Shown piece by piece: positions 7,372 to 15,471 of a stretch of DNA of 64,000 nucleotides. The notes beneath the pieces were generated by a model. It had not been told where the DNA came from, ran no database searches, and worked only from the letters and a program-made list of their open reading frames with translations. Numbering within the stretch: the first letter of the stretch is position 1; each line of letters starts with the position of its first letter. This stretch comes from Oerskovia enterophila (GTDB taxonomy: Bacteria > Actinomycetota > Actinomycetes > Actinomycetales > Cellulomonadaceae): contig NZ_MAQA01000001.1 of assembly GCF_001692445.1 (NCBI RefSeq), forward strand, positions 124,001 through 188,000. Reading direction: 5' to 3'. Made by a program: the position numbers and the translations under genes.

Positions 7372-10300
7372 TCAACCGCAGTCGACCGCCTCGTAGCCGG
7401 TCACGATCTGCGTGGTGATCGGACCGGATCCTGTGTCGCCCGTCGCGGTCACGGTGACCTCGCCGGCCGGGATGCTCGCGGCACGGGTCGCGAAGGACTG
7501 CTGGGCCGACTTCCCGGGAGCCACGCCCGCGAAGGTCTTGCGGCCGTGCGGGGTCTCGACGACGACGTCCACGGGGACGTCCTCACCGTTGACCGCCCGA
7601 ACCGTGAGCGTCGTACGCCCCGCGACGCACTTGGCGGTGACCGTCGCCGTGACGGCGAGCTCGGGCTGCTCGACATCGGGCACGTCGAGGAAGATGCCGC
7701 CGATCACGGCGTTCGGGCCCGTGGCCTTGTCGGCCTTGACCCGGACCGAGGACTCGATGCGGTAGGTGAGCCACACGCCCGCCGCGTTGTCCGCGACCGA
7801 GAACGCCGGGTAGAGGACCGAGCCGTCGGCCCGCAGGACCTGGACGTCCTGCGTCCTCGCCGTGTCGTGGCTGTTGACGTAGACCGACAGGTCGTAGGCC
7901 GAGCCCTCGGGGACCGTGACGTCGACCGCCGCCCCGGCACCGAACCAGGTCGATGCGCGACGCGCGGCGCCGTCGGGCGGGACCTGGAGCGCCGAACGCT
8001 TGGTGGTGCTCTGCTCCCACGTCCAGGCCTGCGTCCCCGTGACCGGAGCCACCGTGACGCCCTGGGGCAGCTGCGTCCCGATCTGAGGGATCGCGTAGCC
8101 CGCCGTGCCGTACTTCCCGATCCAGTCACCCTGGGTCGAGGTGTCCTGACGAGGTGCGCCCTCGGGCGGGACGCCGACGCCGGACCCGACGGCCTCGAAC
8201 ACGTCGAGCGTCATCGACCAGTTGACCCCGGGGTTCGAGCGGAAGACCAGGTAGACGTCGTGCGTCCCGGCGGGGGCGGTGATCGGCGTCGGGTCCGTCT
8301 CCTTGAACGTGAACCATCCGCCCGTGCTGTTCACGGGCGTCGTGGCCACGAGCTGACCGGTCGGCGAGCCCAGACGCATCTCGATCCGCCCGCCTCCCTC
8401 GGGACCGGCCGACACGCGGTAGCGCACGGCGTCGATCCCCTGGAAGTTCATGTCCTCGTAGCGCAGCCAGTCGTCGTCCTGGATGTCGCCGACGTACTGA
8501 CCGAGCTCGGCCGCCGCGTTGTTCTCGACCGCGACCCCCTTGACCTCGTCCCAGTAGTGCGCCTGGAAGCGCGTGGGGCGGTAGACGTTGGTCGCGCTCG
8601 TCGTGATCGGCTGGACGCCCGCGGCCCCGCCCTTGTCGGTGTAGCGCGCGTCGATGACCCAGAACGCGTCCGCCTCGAGGTGTCCCTCGTCGAGGATCGT
8701 CGAGGCCTCGCCCTCGCACGCGTTGACGGGCAGCGTGGGGTGCGCGTGCTCGTCGTGGCCCAGGGCCGGCTGGACCGTGACGTCCTTGCAGTCGATCTGG
8801 CCGTCCTCGGCGTCGGTCACCTCGACCTTCCACGGCAGGACGTCGTTCCAGCGGAAGAAGCTGCCGTTCGGCGGAGCCGTGATCGTCACGACCGGGCTCG
8901 TGTTGCCCACCACGATCGGGACCGTGGCGGTACCCGTCTTGGCGGACTCCGTCTTCTCCGTGACCGTCAGGCGCGCCTCGAAGTTGCCGTTGGTCGTGTA
9001 GACGTGGGTCGGGTTCTGCTCGGTCGAGGTGCTGCCGTCGCCGAAGTCCCAGGCGAACTCGAGCTCGTCGCCGTCACGGTCGACGGTGCCCTCGCTCGAG
9101 AACGTCACGGACAGCGGGGCGAGACCGGTCGTGACGTCGGCCGTGGCCTGGGCCGTGGGGGCCCTGCCGTCGGCCGCGTAGTCGACGCGGTACAGGCCCG
9201 AGTTGGGGTTGTCACGGCCGAAGCCGCCGCCCCACTCGAGGAGGTACAGCGCGCCGTCGGGCCCGAACTGCAGGTCGAGCGGCGAGAGGAACTGCTGGCT
9301 CGAGAGCACCGGGTTGATCGCGAGCAGCGAACCGTCCGCGGCCAGCGGGAACTCCTTGATGAAGTTGCGCCCCCACTCGAAGAACAAGGGCGTGCCGCTG
9401 AAGTACTCGGGCCACTTGCGGTCCGAGTCGAGCGCCTCGTCGAAGTGGTAGACGGGACCAGCCATGGGGGCGCCCGCACCGCTGCCGAGCTGCGGGAACT
9501 CGGCCGAGGCGCCGTACGAGTAGTAGACCTCGGCGGGGACCGACGGCGGGAGCTCGGTCAGGCCGGTGTTGTTCGGGGAGGTGTTGACCGGGTTGGCGCA
9601 GTCGAACTTCGCACCCGACGTGCTCGTCACGAAGTCGAAGTCGTTGTACGCGATGTTGTTCGCGTGGCAGTACGGCCAGCCGTAGTTCCCCGGGGCCTTG
9701 ATGGACTGCCACTCGACGTAGCCCGCGGGGCCACGGTTCGGGTTGGCGCTGCCGGCGTCGGGCCCGTAGTCGGCGAGGTAGACCGTGCCGTCGACGTCGA
9801 CCGTGAAGCGGAACGGGTTGCGGAAGCCCATCGCGTAGATCTCGGGACGGGTCTTGTCCGCGGTGTCCTCGGCCTCCGGGAAGAGGTTGCCCTCGGGGAC
9901 CGAGTAGGTGCCGTCCGGCTCGGGCGTGATGCGCAGGAGCTTGCCGCGCAGGTCGTTGCTGTTGGCCGACGTGCCCTGGGCGTCGAAGTGCGCGCGGCCC
10001 GGACGCTCGTCGATCGGGGTGTAGCCCGAGGACTCGAACGGCACCACGTCGTCGCCGACCGACAGCCACAGGTTGCCCTGGCCGTCGAAGCGCAGCGTGC
10101 CGCCCGTGTGCCCGATCTCCTTGTCGTCACGGCCGGCGGGGATCTCCAGCATCACGACCTCGGAGTCGAGCTTCATGGTGTTGCCCTCCATGGTGAAGCG
10201 GGAGAGCCGGTTGACCGAGCCGCCGTCCTGGGGGGAGTAGTAGAGGTAGACCCAGTCGTTCTGCTCGAACTGCGGGTCGAGCGCCAGGCCGAGCATGCCG

Positions 10301-11286
10301 TCCTCGCCGCCCCCGTACACGGGGATCGTCGCGGCCGTCACGGTGCTCTTGAGCTCCGGGTCGTAGATCCGGACCTGGCCGCGGACGAGCTCGGTGAAGA
10401 AGACGCGGCCGTCGCCCGCGACCGCGATGCCCCAGGGGGCCGAGGTGTTGGTGTCGAGCGGCACCTTGTCGAAGTTGTCCCATACCGTGCCGCCGCACGC
10501 TCCGGGCTCGACGCCCGCCGCGTAGCGGATGCCGCCGAGGGCGTGCTTGCGCACGTTCTCCTCGCTGTACGACGACTTGGCGTGGCCGACCGAGGTGACC
10601 CAGGTCCGGCCGCCCTCGTAGTCCGAGCACCACGTCACGGGGTGGTCGAGCATGCGTCCGGGGGTCGAGGTGGGGACGCTCGTCGGGTCGAGCTGGGCCA
10701 GGACGTGCTTGTCGCCACGGACCGACTTGGTGAAGCCGTACCACTCCTCGTTGCGCTCCCAGCGCTCGGGCAGGTCGGCGGTCGACGGGTGCTCGCGGTC
10801 GACGACGGTCATCTCGCCCGGCGTCCCGGCGGCGGAGTGCGCGGTGAACTCGGTGCCGATGAGCGCACGGTAGAACGGGAAGCCCGGCTCCATGTCGAGC
10901 GGGTTGTGCATGGCGACGACGCCGCCGCCCCCGCGCACGTACTTCTCGAAGGCCTTCTCCTCGGCCGGGTTCCAGACGTCCCCGGACGCCTGGGCCAGCA
11001 CGATCACGTCGAAGTCCGCGAGGCCCTCGTCGGTGAAGAGCGTCGAGTCGGTCGCCTGGACGACCTCGAATCCGCCCGCCGCAGCGAGCTCGTCCCACAT
11101 GGCCTTGGCCTCGGGGACCGAGTCGTGCACGAACCCGGCCGTCTCCGAGAAGATCAGCGCCTTGAACTCCGGGTTCTCGGGGTGCTCGTGCCCCTCGTGG
11201 GCGACGGCCGGCGCGGTCAGCACCCCGGCCAGTCCTGTCGACAGTGCCAGGCAGGCCGCGATGGCTGCCCCTCTGCGCGTTCTCAT
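7372..11286 (-). CDS. Secreted ThuA / PQQ-type sugar dehydrogenase / PKD / CBM fusion with CG module
   Basis: A 1304-residue secreted multidomain protein. After a signal peptide (cleavage near APAVAHE) come: a ThuA-like trehalose-utilisation domain (about 40-265: FKALIFSETAGFVHDS, GGGVVAMHNP); a glucose/sorbosone-type PQQ-dependent dehydrogenase propeller (about 270-705: GGEDGMLGLALDP, GHTGGTLRFD, YAMGFRNPFRF); a PKD domain (about 708-790, WDFGDGS); an Ig-like segment; a CBM6-like domain (about 900-1030, DDWLRYEDMNF); a jelly-roll segment of a type found near rhamnosidases (about 1045-1190); and the terminal Cys...DCG module. ATG 11286 has GGGAG 6 bases upstream. It is divergent from the sugar isomerase, with a shared operator between them. 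Oxidation of extracellular sugars or glycosides is likely, but cofactor and substrate are unproven. Confidence 0.92.
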   Translation of the reverse strand: MRTRRGAAIAACLALSTGLAGVLTAPAVAHEGHEHPENPEFKALIFSETAGFVHDSVPEAKAMWDELAAAGGFEVVQATDSTLFTDEGLADFDVIVLAQASGDVWNPAEEKAFEKYVRGGGGVVAMHNPLDMEPGFPFYRALIGTEFTAHSAAGTPGEMTVVDREHPSTADLPERWERNEEWYGFTKSVRGDKHVLAQLDPTSVPTSTPGRMLDHPVTWCSDYEGGRTWVTSVGHAKSSYSEENVRKHALGGIRYAAGVEPGACGGTVWDNFDKVPLDTNTSAPWGIAVAGDGRVFFTELVRGQVRIYDPELKSTVTAATIPVYGGGEDGMLGLALDPQFEQNDWVYLYYSPQDGGSVNRLSRFTMEGNTMKLDSEVVMLEIPAGRDDKEIGHTGGTLRFDGQGNLWLSVGDDVVPFESSGYTPIDERPGRAHFDAQGTSANSNDLRGKLLRITPEPDGTYSVPEGNLFPEAEDTADKTRPEIYAMGFRNPFRFTVDVDGTVYLADYGPDAGSANPNRGPAGYVEWQSIKAPGNYGWPYCHANNIAYNDFDFVTSTSGAKFDCANPVNTSPNNTGLTELPPSVPAEVYYSYGASAEFPQLGSGAGAPMAGPVYHFDEALDSDRKWPEYFSGTPLFFEWGRNFIKEFPLAADGSLLAINPVLSSQQFLSPLDLQFGPDGALYLLEWGGGFGRDNPNSGLYRVDYAADGRAPTAQATADVTTGLAPLSVTFSSEGTVDRDGDELEFAWDFGDGSTSTEQNPTHVYTTNGNFEARLTVTEKTESAKTGTATVPIVVGNTSPVVTITAPPNGSFFRWNDVLPWKVEVTDAEDGQIDCKDVTVQPALGHDEHAHPTLPVNACEGEASTILDEGHLEADAFWVIDARYTDKGGAAGVQPITTSATNVYRPTRFQAHYWDEVKGVAVENNAAAELGQYVGDIQDDDWLRYEDMNFQGIDAVRYRVSAGPEGGGRIEMRLGSPTGQLVATTPVNSTGGWFTFKETDPTPITAPAGTHDVYLVFRSNPGVNWSMTLDVFEAVGSGVGVPPEGAPRQDTSTQGDWIGKYGTAGYAIPQIGTQLPQGVTVAPVTGTQAWTWEQSTTKRSALQVPPDGAARRASTWFGAGAAVDVTVPEGSAYDLSVYVNSHDTARTQDVQVLRADGSVLYPAFSVADNAAGVWLTYRIESSVRVKADKATGPNAVIGGIFLDVPDVEQPELAVTATVTAKCVAGRTTLTVRAVNGEDVPVDVVVETPHGRKTFAGVAPGKSAQQSFATRAASIPAGEVTVTATGDTGSGPITTQIVTGYEAVDCG

Positions 11287-11414
11287 CTGTGCTCCCTCAT
11301 GTCCGCTCCGTTGCGTCGGGCCCCTGCGATCTGTTCATACGGCGATCTGGCAACTTTTGATCGATGGTCGTCAGAACGTGATCGTGATGCTAGTGTCAGC
11401 CGCACCACATTGCA

Positions 11415-11428
11415 ATACTGGTCAGTAT
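11415..11428. promoter_or_regulatory. Palindromic TetR-family operator, divergent promoter
   Basis: ATACTGGTCAGTAT consists of perfect 6-bp half sites (ATACTG/CAGTAT) around a GT centre. It lies 113 bases before the isomerase ATG and 129 bases before the ThuA-fusion ATG. It is the best copy of a motif repeated at 7147, 11502 and 12485. Confidence 0.7.
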
Positions 11429-11501
11429 GGTGAAGACGTGCAAGGCTGCATGGCCTGAGGGAATCTCAACGATGAGGCCCGCAGAACCGGATCTCAGACC
11501 C

Positions 11502-11515
11502 GCACCGACCAGTAC
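11502..11515 (-). promoter_or_regulatory. Second TetR-type site before sugar isomerase
   Basis: The minus strand reads GTACTGGTCGGTGC and keeps the ACTGGTC core. It lies 25 bases before the ATG at 11541, next to the RBS, so a bound repressor could block transcription or initiation. Confidence 0.5.
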
Positions 11516-11540
11516 GTTCCTATCCCGATGGAGGGGTCCC

Positions 11541-12434
11541 ATGCCACAGATCGGAATCGGTTTCCACACCGACGCCTTCAACTCCAGCCACAAGTCGTTC
11601 GAGCAGGCGTTGGCCTGGGCGCAGGAGAACGACGTCCACTACATCGAGCCGGGCGTGATCGAGGGCGCCTGCTGGATCCACGGGCTCGGCTACTTCCCGC
11701 ACATCTCGCTCCTCGAGGACCCGGCGCTGCTCCGCAAGAAGATGGAGCGGTACGGCGTCGAGTTCTCCCAGATCGACGCGGCCTACCCGCTGTCCGGTCG
11801 GGACGGGCTCACGGTCGGCGTCCCGTACGTCCAGAAGGCCATCGCCTGGGCCGCGCTCGCGGGCTCTCCCCGCGTCGCGACGACCGACGGGCTCTACAAG
11901 CCCGAGGGGCTCGAGGACCGCGAGGCCCTCGACCTCATGAAGCGCAGCTACGGCGAGATCATCCGGGTCGCCGAGGCGCACGAGGTCGTCGTGACGATCG
12001 AGGTCCACGGGTACTTCACGACCAAGGCCGACTGGCTCGCGGAGATGCTCGCGTTCTGCGGGGACTCGCCGTGGCTGCGCCTGAACCTGGACACCGGGAA
12101 CACCTTCATCGCCGGCAACGACCCGGTCCAGTTCGCCGACCGGTTCCTCGACAAGATCGACCACGTGCACATCAAGGACGTCTCGCAGTCGCTCGCCGAC
12201 TCTGTCCGTGGGGGCGCGACGGGCATCGCGATCAGCCACGTGGCAGCAGGGGACGGCGTGAACGCCGAGAACATCCGGCAGATCCTCGCGAAGCTCAGCG
12301 ACAACGGGTTCGACGGCGTCCTGAGCATCGAGTGCGAAGGGCAGGGCGGGCCGATGCTCGCGGACTCGTTGTCGTGGCTCCGCAAGGAGGTCGCGGCGGC
12401 CGGGTTCACCGAGCGCGTGCCCGCGTTCGCCTGA
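11541..12434 (+). CDS. Sugar phosphate isomerase/epimerase-like TIM-barrel protein
   Basis: A 297-residue xylose-isomerase-like TIM barrel (AP-endonuclease-2 fold). Metal-site-type motifs are TIEVHGYF, LNLDTGNTFIAGNDP, DHVHIKDV and SIECEGQGG, which supply the Glu/Asp/His ligands usual for this superfamily. Enzymes of this group isomerise or epimerise sugars, keto-sugars and inositols. ATG 11541 is preceded by GGAGGGG at 11530-11536. It is divergent from the ThuA/dehydrogenase gene and under the same operators. Together they resemble 3-keto-glycoside (trehalose thuA/thuB-like) catabolism, in which an oxidised sugar is processed by a cytosolic isomerase-like enzyme. The specific reaction is inference. 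There is no signal peptide, so it should be cytosolic. Confidence 0.88.
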   Translation: MPQIGIGFHTDAFNSSHKSFEQALAWAQENDVHYIEPGVIEGACWIHGLGYFPHISLLEDPALLRKKMERYGVEFSQIDAAYPLSGRDGLTVGVPYVQKAIAWAALAGSPRVATTDGLYKPEGLEDREALDLMKRSYGEIIRVAEAHEVVVTIEVHGYFTTKADWLAEMLAFCGDSPWLRLNLDTGNTFIAGNDPVQFADRFLDKIDHVHIKDVSQSLADSVRGGATGIAISHVAAGDGVNAENIRQILAKLSDNGFDGVLSIECEGQGGPMLADSLSWLRKEVAAAGFTERVPAFA

Positions 12435-12440
12435 GCTCCC

Positions 12441-12476
12441 CCGGTCGCGCGTCGGCAGGTGCGCGACGGGGACCGG
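12441..12476 (+). terminator. Hairpin after sugar isomerase gene
   Basis: The stem GTCGCGC/GCGCGAC (12444-12450 with 12461-12467) is extended by CCGGTC/GACCGG with small mismatches. It lies just after the TGA at 12434. Confidence 0.45.
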
Positions 12477-12484
12477 CCTGTTCA

Positions 12485-12498
12485 GTACCGACGAGTAT
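12485..12498 (-). promoter_or_regulatory. TetR autoregulatory operator
   Basis: The minus strand reads ATACTCGTCGGTAC, matching 11 of 14 bases of the 11415 palindrome. It lies between the upstream gene and the TetR RBS (AAGGAGG, 12501-12507), as expected for autoregulation. Confidence 0.6.
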
Positions 12499-12519
12499 GG
12501 AAGGAGGTAGGGTGGCGTC

Positions 12520-13146
12520 ATGCCGACGTCCTCGCCCACTGTTGCCAAGCCCGACGAGCTCGCGCTCGCAGCGTTCACGCTGTTCTCGACGCGAGGCATC
12601 GCCGGGGTCAACATGGACGCGATCGCGGCAGGCGCCGGGGTGACGAAGGGCAGCCTGTACTGGCACTACTCCTCGAAGAAGGAGGTCGTGCTCGCAGCGT
12701 GCGGGGTCTACTACCGCCAGTGGCGAGAGGCGATCACCGCCGCGACGGAGCAGTCGACCGGCGCGTTCGCGAAGGTCGAGGCCGCCGTGGAGTACTCGGT
12801 GCGCAGCTGCCTGCTGGACGATGCGAACCGAGTCTTCACGATGGAGATCGTCGCGCAGGCGCTCTACGACCAGGACGTCCGCGTGAGCTGGGCAGGCTTC
12901 CTGGACGAGGCCGAGCGGTACTTCCTGGGACTGGCCCATCGCGCGGTCGGTGCCGGAGAGCTCGAGTGCGACGACGTGGACAGCGCGGTCAGCGTGATGT
13001 TCTCCGCGATGGAGGGCATCAAGCAGATCTCGTTGTTCCGGCCGCAGTCCTGTGCGCCGGAGAGCGAGCTCCGGATCAGGGCCCAGCTCCTGTCGCTCCT
13101 CGGCACCCCCGTCCCGGGGCGTCCCGGGAAGGCCTCGAAGGCTTAG
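12520..13146 (+). CDS. TetR/AcrR family transcriptional regulator
   Basis: A 208-residue repressor. The N-terminal helix-turn-helix (about residues 12-58) reads LALAAFTLFSTRGIAGVNMD followed by AIAAGAGVTKGSLYWHYSSK, the TetR DNA-binding signature ending in the typical YxHYxSK. The all-helical ligand and dimer domain follows. AAGGAGG at 12501-12507 precedes ATG 12520. The gene lies on the same strand after the sugar isomerase, and the promoter gap carries a copy of the palindrome found at the GH20 and ThuA-fusion/isomerase promoters. I therefore infer that it represses this glycan set. The inducer is unknown, possibly a sugar or keto-sugar. A strong hairpin at 13185-13223 ends the unit. Confidence 0.93.
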   Translation: MPTSSPTVAKPDELALAAFTLFSTRGIAGVNMDAIAAGAGVTKGSLYWHYSSKKEVVLAACGVYYRQWREAITAATEQSTGAFAKVEAAVEYSVRSCLLDDANRVFTMEIVAQALYDQDVRVSWAGFLDEAERYFLGLAHRAVGAGELECDDVDSAVSVMFSAMEGIKQISLFRPQSCAPESELRIRAQLLSLLGTPVPGRPGKASKA

Positions 13147-13184
13147 CGTCCCCCCGCAGGCCCTGAGAGCCGGACCTGCACCTT

Positions 13185-13223
13185 CTCCCGGCCGGGCTCG
13201 GTGTCGAGCCCGTGGCCCGGGAG
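13185..13223 (+). terminator. Terminator after TetR gene
   Basis: Inner stem CGGGCTCG/CGAGCCCG (13193-13200 with 13205-13212, GTGT loop) is extended by CTCCCGG/CCGGGAG (13185-13191 with 13217-13223). Confidence 0.6.
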
Positions 13224-13358
13224 CACCCCCGAACACCCCGTTCGACGCGGCGTACCCGTTTCCTGCCGGGCGGCTCGCCGCTGCCGTCATCACCCCGTTC
13301 AGCACCACCGTTCAGCGCATCCATCAGACGACGACGTCTCGATCATCAGGAGCAGGAA

Positions 13359-14582
13359 ATGCGTTCTTCTCGAGTTCTCATGGCAGGGGCCGCGACCGCG
13401 GCACTGCTGTTCACCGCTGCGTGCACCACCGACGCCCCCACCGACGCGGTCCCCGAGGCGGGGAGCACGGCCTCGGAGGAGGCCGGGGCCGACGAGTCCG
13501 GTGCGAACAGCCAGTGGTTCGTGCAGGCCGACTATGAGCGCCAGCTCGCGCAGCGCTCGGCGGTCCCCGAGGGGCCGGCCGACCAGCCGTGGCTGCAGGC
13601 GATCGACCCCGAGTACGTGGACACCGCGCAGTACGCCAAGGAGGGGGGCAAGAAGCTGTGCTTCTCCAACGCCTCGCTGTCCAACCCCTGGCGTGTGACC
13701 GCCTTCATCACGATGCAGCAGCAGGTCGAGGTCCTCAAGGCCTCGGGCGAGATCTCGGAGTTCCGCGTCTCGGACGCAGCGGACGACGACAACAAGCAGA
13801 TCACCGACATCCAGGCGTTCGTCGAGGCCGGTGACTGCGACGCGATCATCATCTCGCCCTCGACCACCGCGACCCTGACCCCGGCGGTCGAGGCGGCGTG
13901 CGAGAGCGGCAAGCCCGTGATCGTGTTCGACCGCGGCGTCAACACCGACTGCATGGTCACCTACATCCACCCGATCGGTGGCTACGCCTACGGCGCCGAC
14001 GGCGCCGAGTTCCTCGTGGACAACCTCGAGCCCGGCTCCAAGGTCCTGGCGCTGCGCGTGCTGCCGGGCGTCGACGTGCTCGAGAACCGTTGGGCCGCCG
14101 CGGACAAGATCTTCTCCGACAGCGAGATCGAGGTCGTGGGCCAGGAGTTCACCGGTGGTGACGGCGCCAAGATCAAGGACATCGTGACGCAGTACCTGCA
14201 GCGCGGTGACGTGGACGGCATCTGGATGGACGCCGGCGACGGCGCCGTCGCGGCGGTCGAGGCGTTCGAGGACGCCGGCAAGCCCTACCCCGTGTTCATG
14301 GGCGAGGACGAGCTGAGCTTCCTGCGCAAGTGGCAGGAGACGGACATGACCGCGCTCGGGACGGTCTACTCGACGTTCCAGTGGCGTACGCCCGTGCTCG
14401 CGGCCCAGAAGATCTGGAACGGCGAGCAGGTCCCGGTCGAGTGGGTCCTCCCGCAGTCGCCCATCACCGAGAAGGACCTCGACAAGTACCTCGAGGCCAA
14501 CAAGGACATGCCGTCGCTGCACTACGCCAAGTTCGGTGGCGAGGACCTGCCCGGCTACCCGGAGGCCTGGTCCGACCGCTGA
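13359..14582 (+). CDS. Sugar ABC transporter substrate-binding lipoprotein (orphan)
   Basis: A 407-residue periplasmic-binding-protein type 1 (ribose/galactose-like) sugar receptor. The signal peptide ends in a lipobox-like FTAAC, giving Cys 22 for lipidation. A Ser/Glu/Ala-rich linker follows, then the two-lobe domain with LSNPWRVTAF, DAIIISPSTTATLTPAVEAA, KPVIVFDRGV and DGIWMDAGDG. ATG 13359 is chosen because AGGAG is 6 bases upstream; longer in-frame starts lack a leader. No ATPase or permease gene is adjacent: a TetR gene lies upstream and a convergent acetyltransferase downstream. It must use a transporter encoded elsewhere or act as a sensor. The ligand is not readable. Confidence 0.9.
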   Translation: MRSSRVLMAGAATAALLFTAACTTDAPTDAVPEAGSTASEEAGADESGANSQWFVQADYERQLAQRSAVPEGPADQPWLQAIDPEYVDTAQYAKEGGKKLCFSNASLSNPWRVTAFITMQQQVEVLKASGEISEFRVSDAADDDNKQITDIQAFVEAGDCDAIIISPSTTATLTPAVEAACESGKPVIVFDRGVNTDCMVTYIHPIGGYAYGADGAEFLVDNLEPGSKVLALRVLPGVDVLENRWAAADKIFSDSEIEVVGQEFTGGDGAKIKDIVTQYLQRGDVDGIWMDAGDGAVAAVEAFEDAGKPYPVFMGEDELSFLRKWQETDMTALGTVYSTFQWRTPVLAAQKIWNGEQVPVEWVLPQSPITEKDLDKYLEANKDMPSLHYAKFGGEDLPGYPEAWSDR

Positions 14583-14610
14583 GCCGTCACCTCTCGAACG
14601 GAGCACACCG

Positions 14611-14652
14611 GGCCGCCCCGTCCCTCGACCGACGTCGAGGGACGGGGCGGCC
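14611..14652. terminator. 19-bp bidirectional terminator hairpin
   Basis: A perfect 19-bp stem (14611-14629 with 14634-14652) with a CGAC loop. It separates the binding-protein gene from the convergent acetyltransferase gene. Confidence 0.8.
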
Positions 14653-14687
14653 CGCTGCGCGGCGGGTCTGGAGGGGGGCGGGCCGGA

Positions 14688-15395
14688 TCAGAGGACCGCC
14701 TGTGCGCCCGTGAGGTGGGCGGGGTCCGGATCGAGCGCGACGTCGTCTGGCGTGACCCCCACCGACCTGGCGAGCGCCTCGACGTCGCTGCCCTGCAGGA
14801 GCGGCAGCGACTCCCGGACGTGCTCGTCGTCCCAGGTCCACCACCGGGCCCGCCAGAGCAGCTTGCGCCGCAGCGCGTCGAAACGATGGCGCACCACGCG
14901 CCCGTCACCCACGACCACAGCGAAAGGAGCGACGTCCTTCGCGACGACGGCGCGCGCCCCGATGATCGCACCCACCCCGATCTGCACGCCGCCCAGGATG
15001 GTCGACTCGTACCCGGTCCAGACCTCGTGCCCCACGACGGTGTCACCGATCGGCTTCCAGGCGTCGGCCGCGCCGTCGACGAAGTTGAACCCGTACGCGG
15101 TGACCGCGTCCATGTCGTGCCCTTGGTTGCCGCCCAGCAGGAAGGTCGTCCCCGACGCGAACTGGCAGAAGTTGCCGATCACGAGCTTGTCGGTCGGGAC
15201 ACCGTGGTAGGTGGGGGAGTCGGCGAAGAGGTACCGCGCGCGGTCGGCAAAGCTCTCTCGGTGGTAGTGGCCGCTGTACCAGGAGTGTCGTCCCTCCGCG
15301 AGGATGATCCCCGCGTGGTCGAGGACCTCGGGTGAGGTGTCGAGGCGCTCGACCACGGTGAAGTCGGGGAAGAGCTCCCGTGAGGTGGTGTCCAT
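14688..15395 (-). CDS. CatB/Vat-type hexapeptide acetyltransferase
   Basis: A 235-residue left-handed beta-helix acyltransferase of the xenobiotic (CatB/Vat-like) O-acetyltransferase group, which uses acetyl-CoA. Visible family features are WYSGHYHRESFADRARYLF, KLVIGNFCQFASGTTFLLGG with the catalytic-type His in NQGHDMDAVT, and hexapeptide turns such as IGDTVVGHEVWTGYESTI and IGVGAIIGARAVVAKDV. I start at ATG 15395; a TTG at 15431 has no better ribosome site. It is convergent with the sugar-binding protein and on the same strand as the HNH gene, 76 bases downstream of that gene. The true substrate may be a small alcohol or sugar. An antibiotic-resistance role should not be assumed. Confidence 0.85.
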   Translation of the reverse strand: MDTTSRELFPDFTVVERLDTSPEVLDHAGIILAEGRHSWYSGHYHRESFADRARYLFADSPTYHGVPTDKLVIGNFCQFASGTTFLLGGNQGHDMDAVTAYGFNFVDGAADAWKPIGDTVVGHEVWTGYESTILGGVQIGVGAIIGARAVVAKDVAPFAVVVGDGRVVRHRFDALRRKLLWRARWWTWDDEHVRESLPLLQGSDVEALARSVGVTPDDVALDPDPAHLTGAQAVL

Positions 15396-15471
15396 CGGAT
15401 CAGTGCACCCGAACCGGCGCAACGGCGGCAAGGCAATTGAGGAGGCGTGCGGCGGCGCGCCGATCCTCAGG

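Noticed and set aside
6976-11433. A 1485-codon open frame on the plus strand opposite the GH20 and ThuA-fusion genes
   Set aside because: Its translation is Arg/Val/Asp-rich with no domain, and the opposite strand carries clear GH20, dehydrogenase and PKD motifs. It is a by-product of GC-rich third positions.
14688-15395. Calling the hexapeptide acetyltransferase a chloramphenicol or streptogramin resistance gene
   Set aside because: Only fold-level features are visible. Many CatB/Vat-like enzymes act on metabolic substrates, and nothing in the context suggests resistance.
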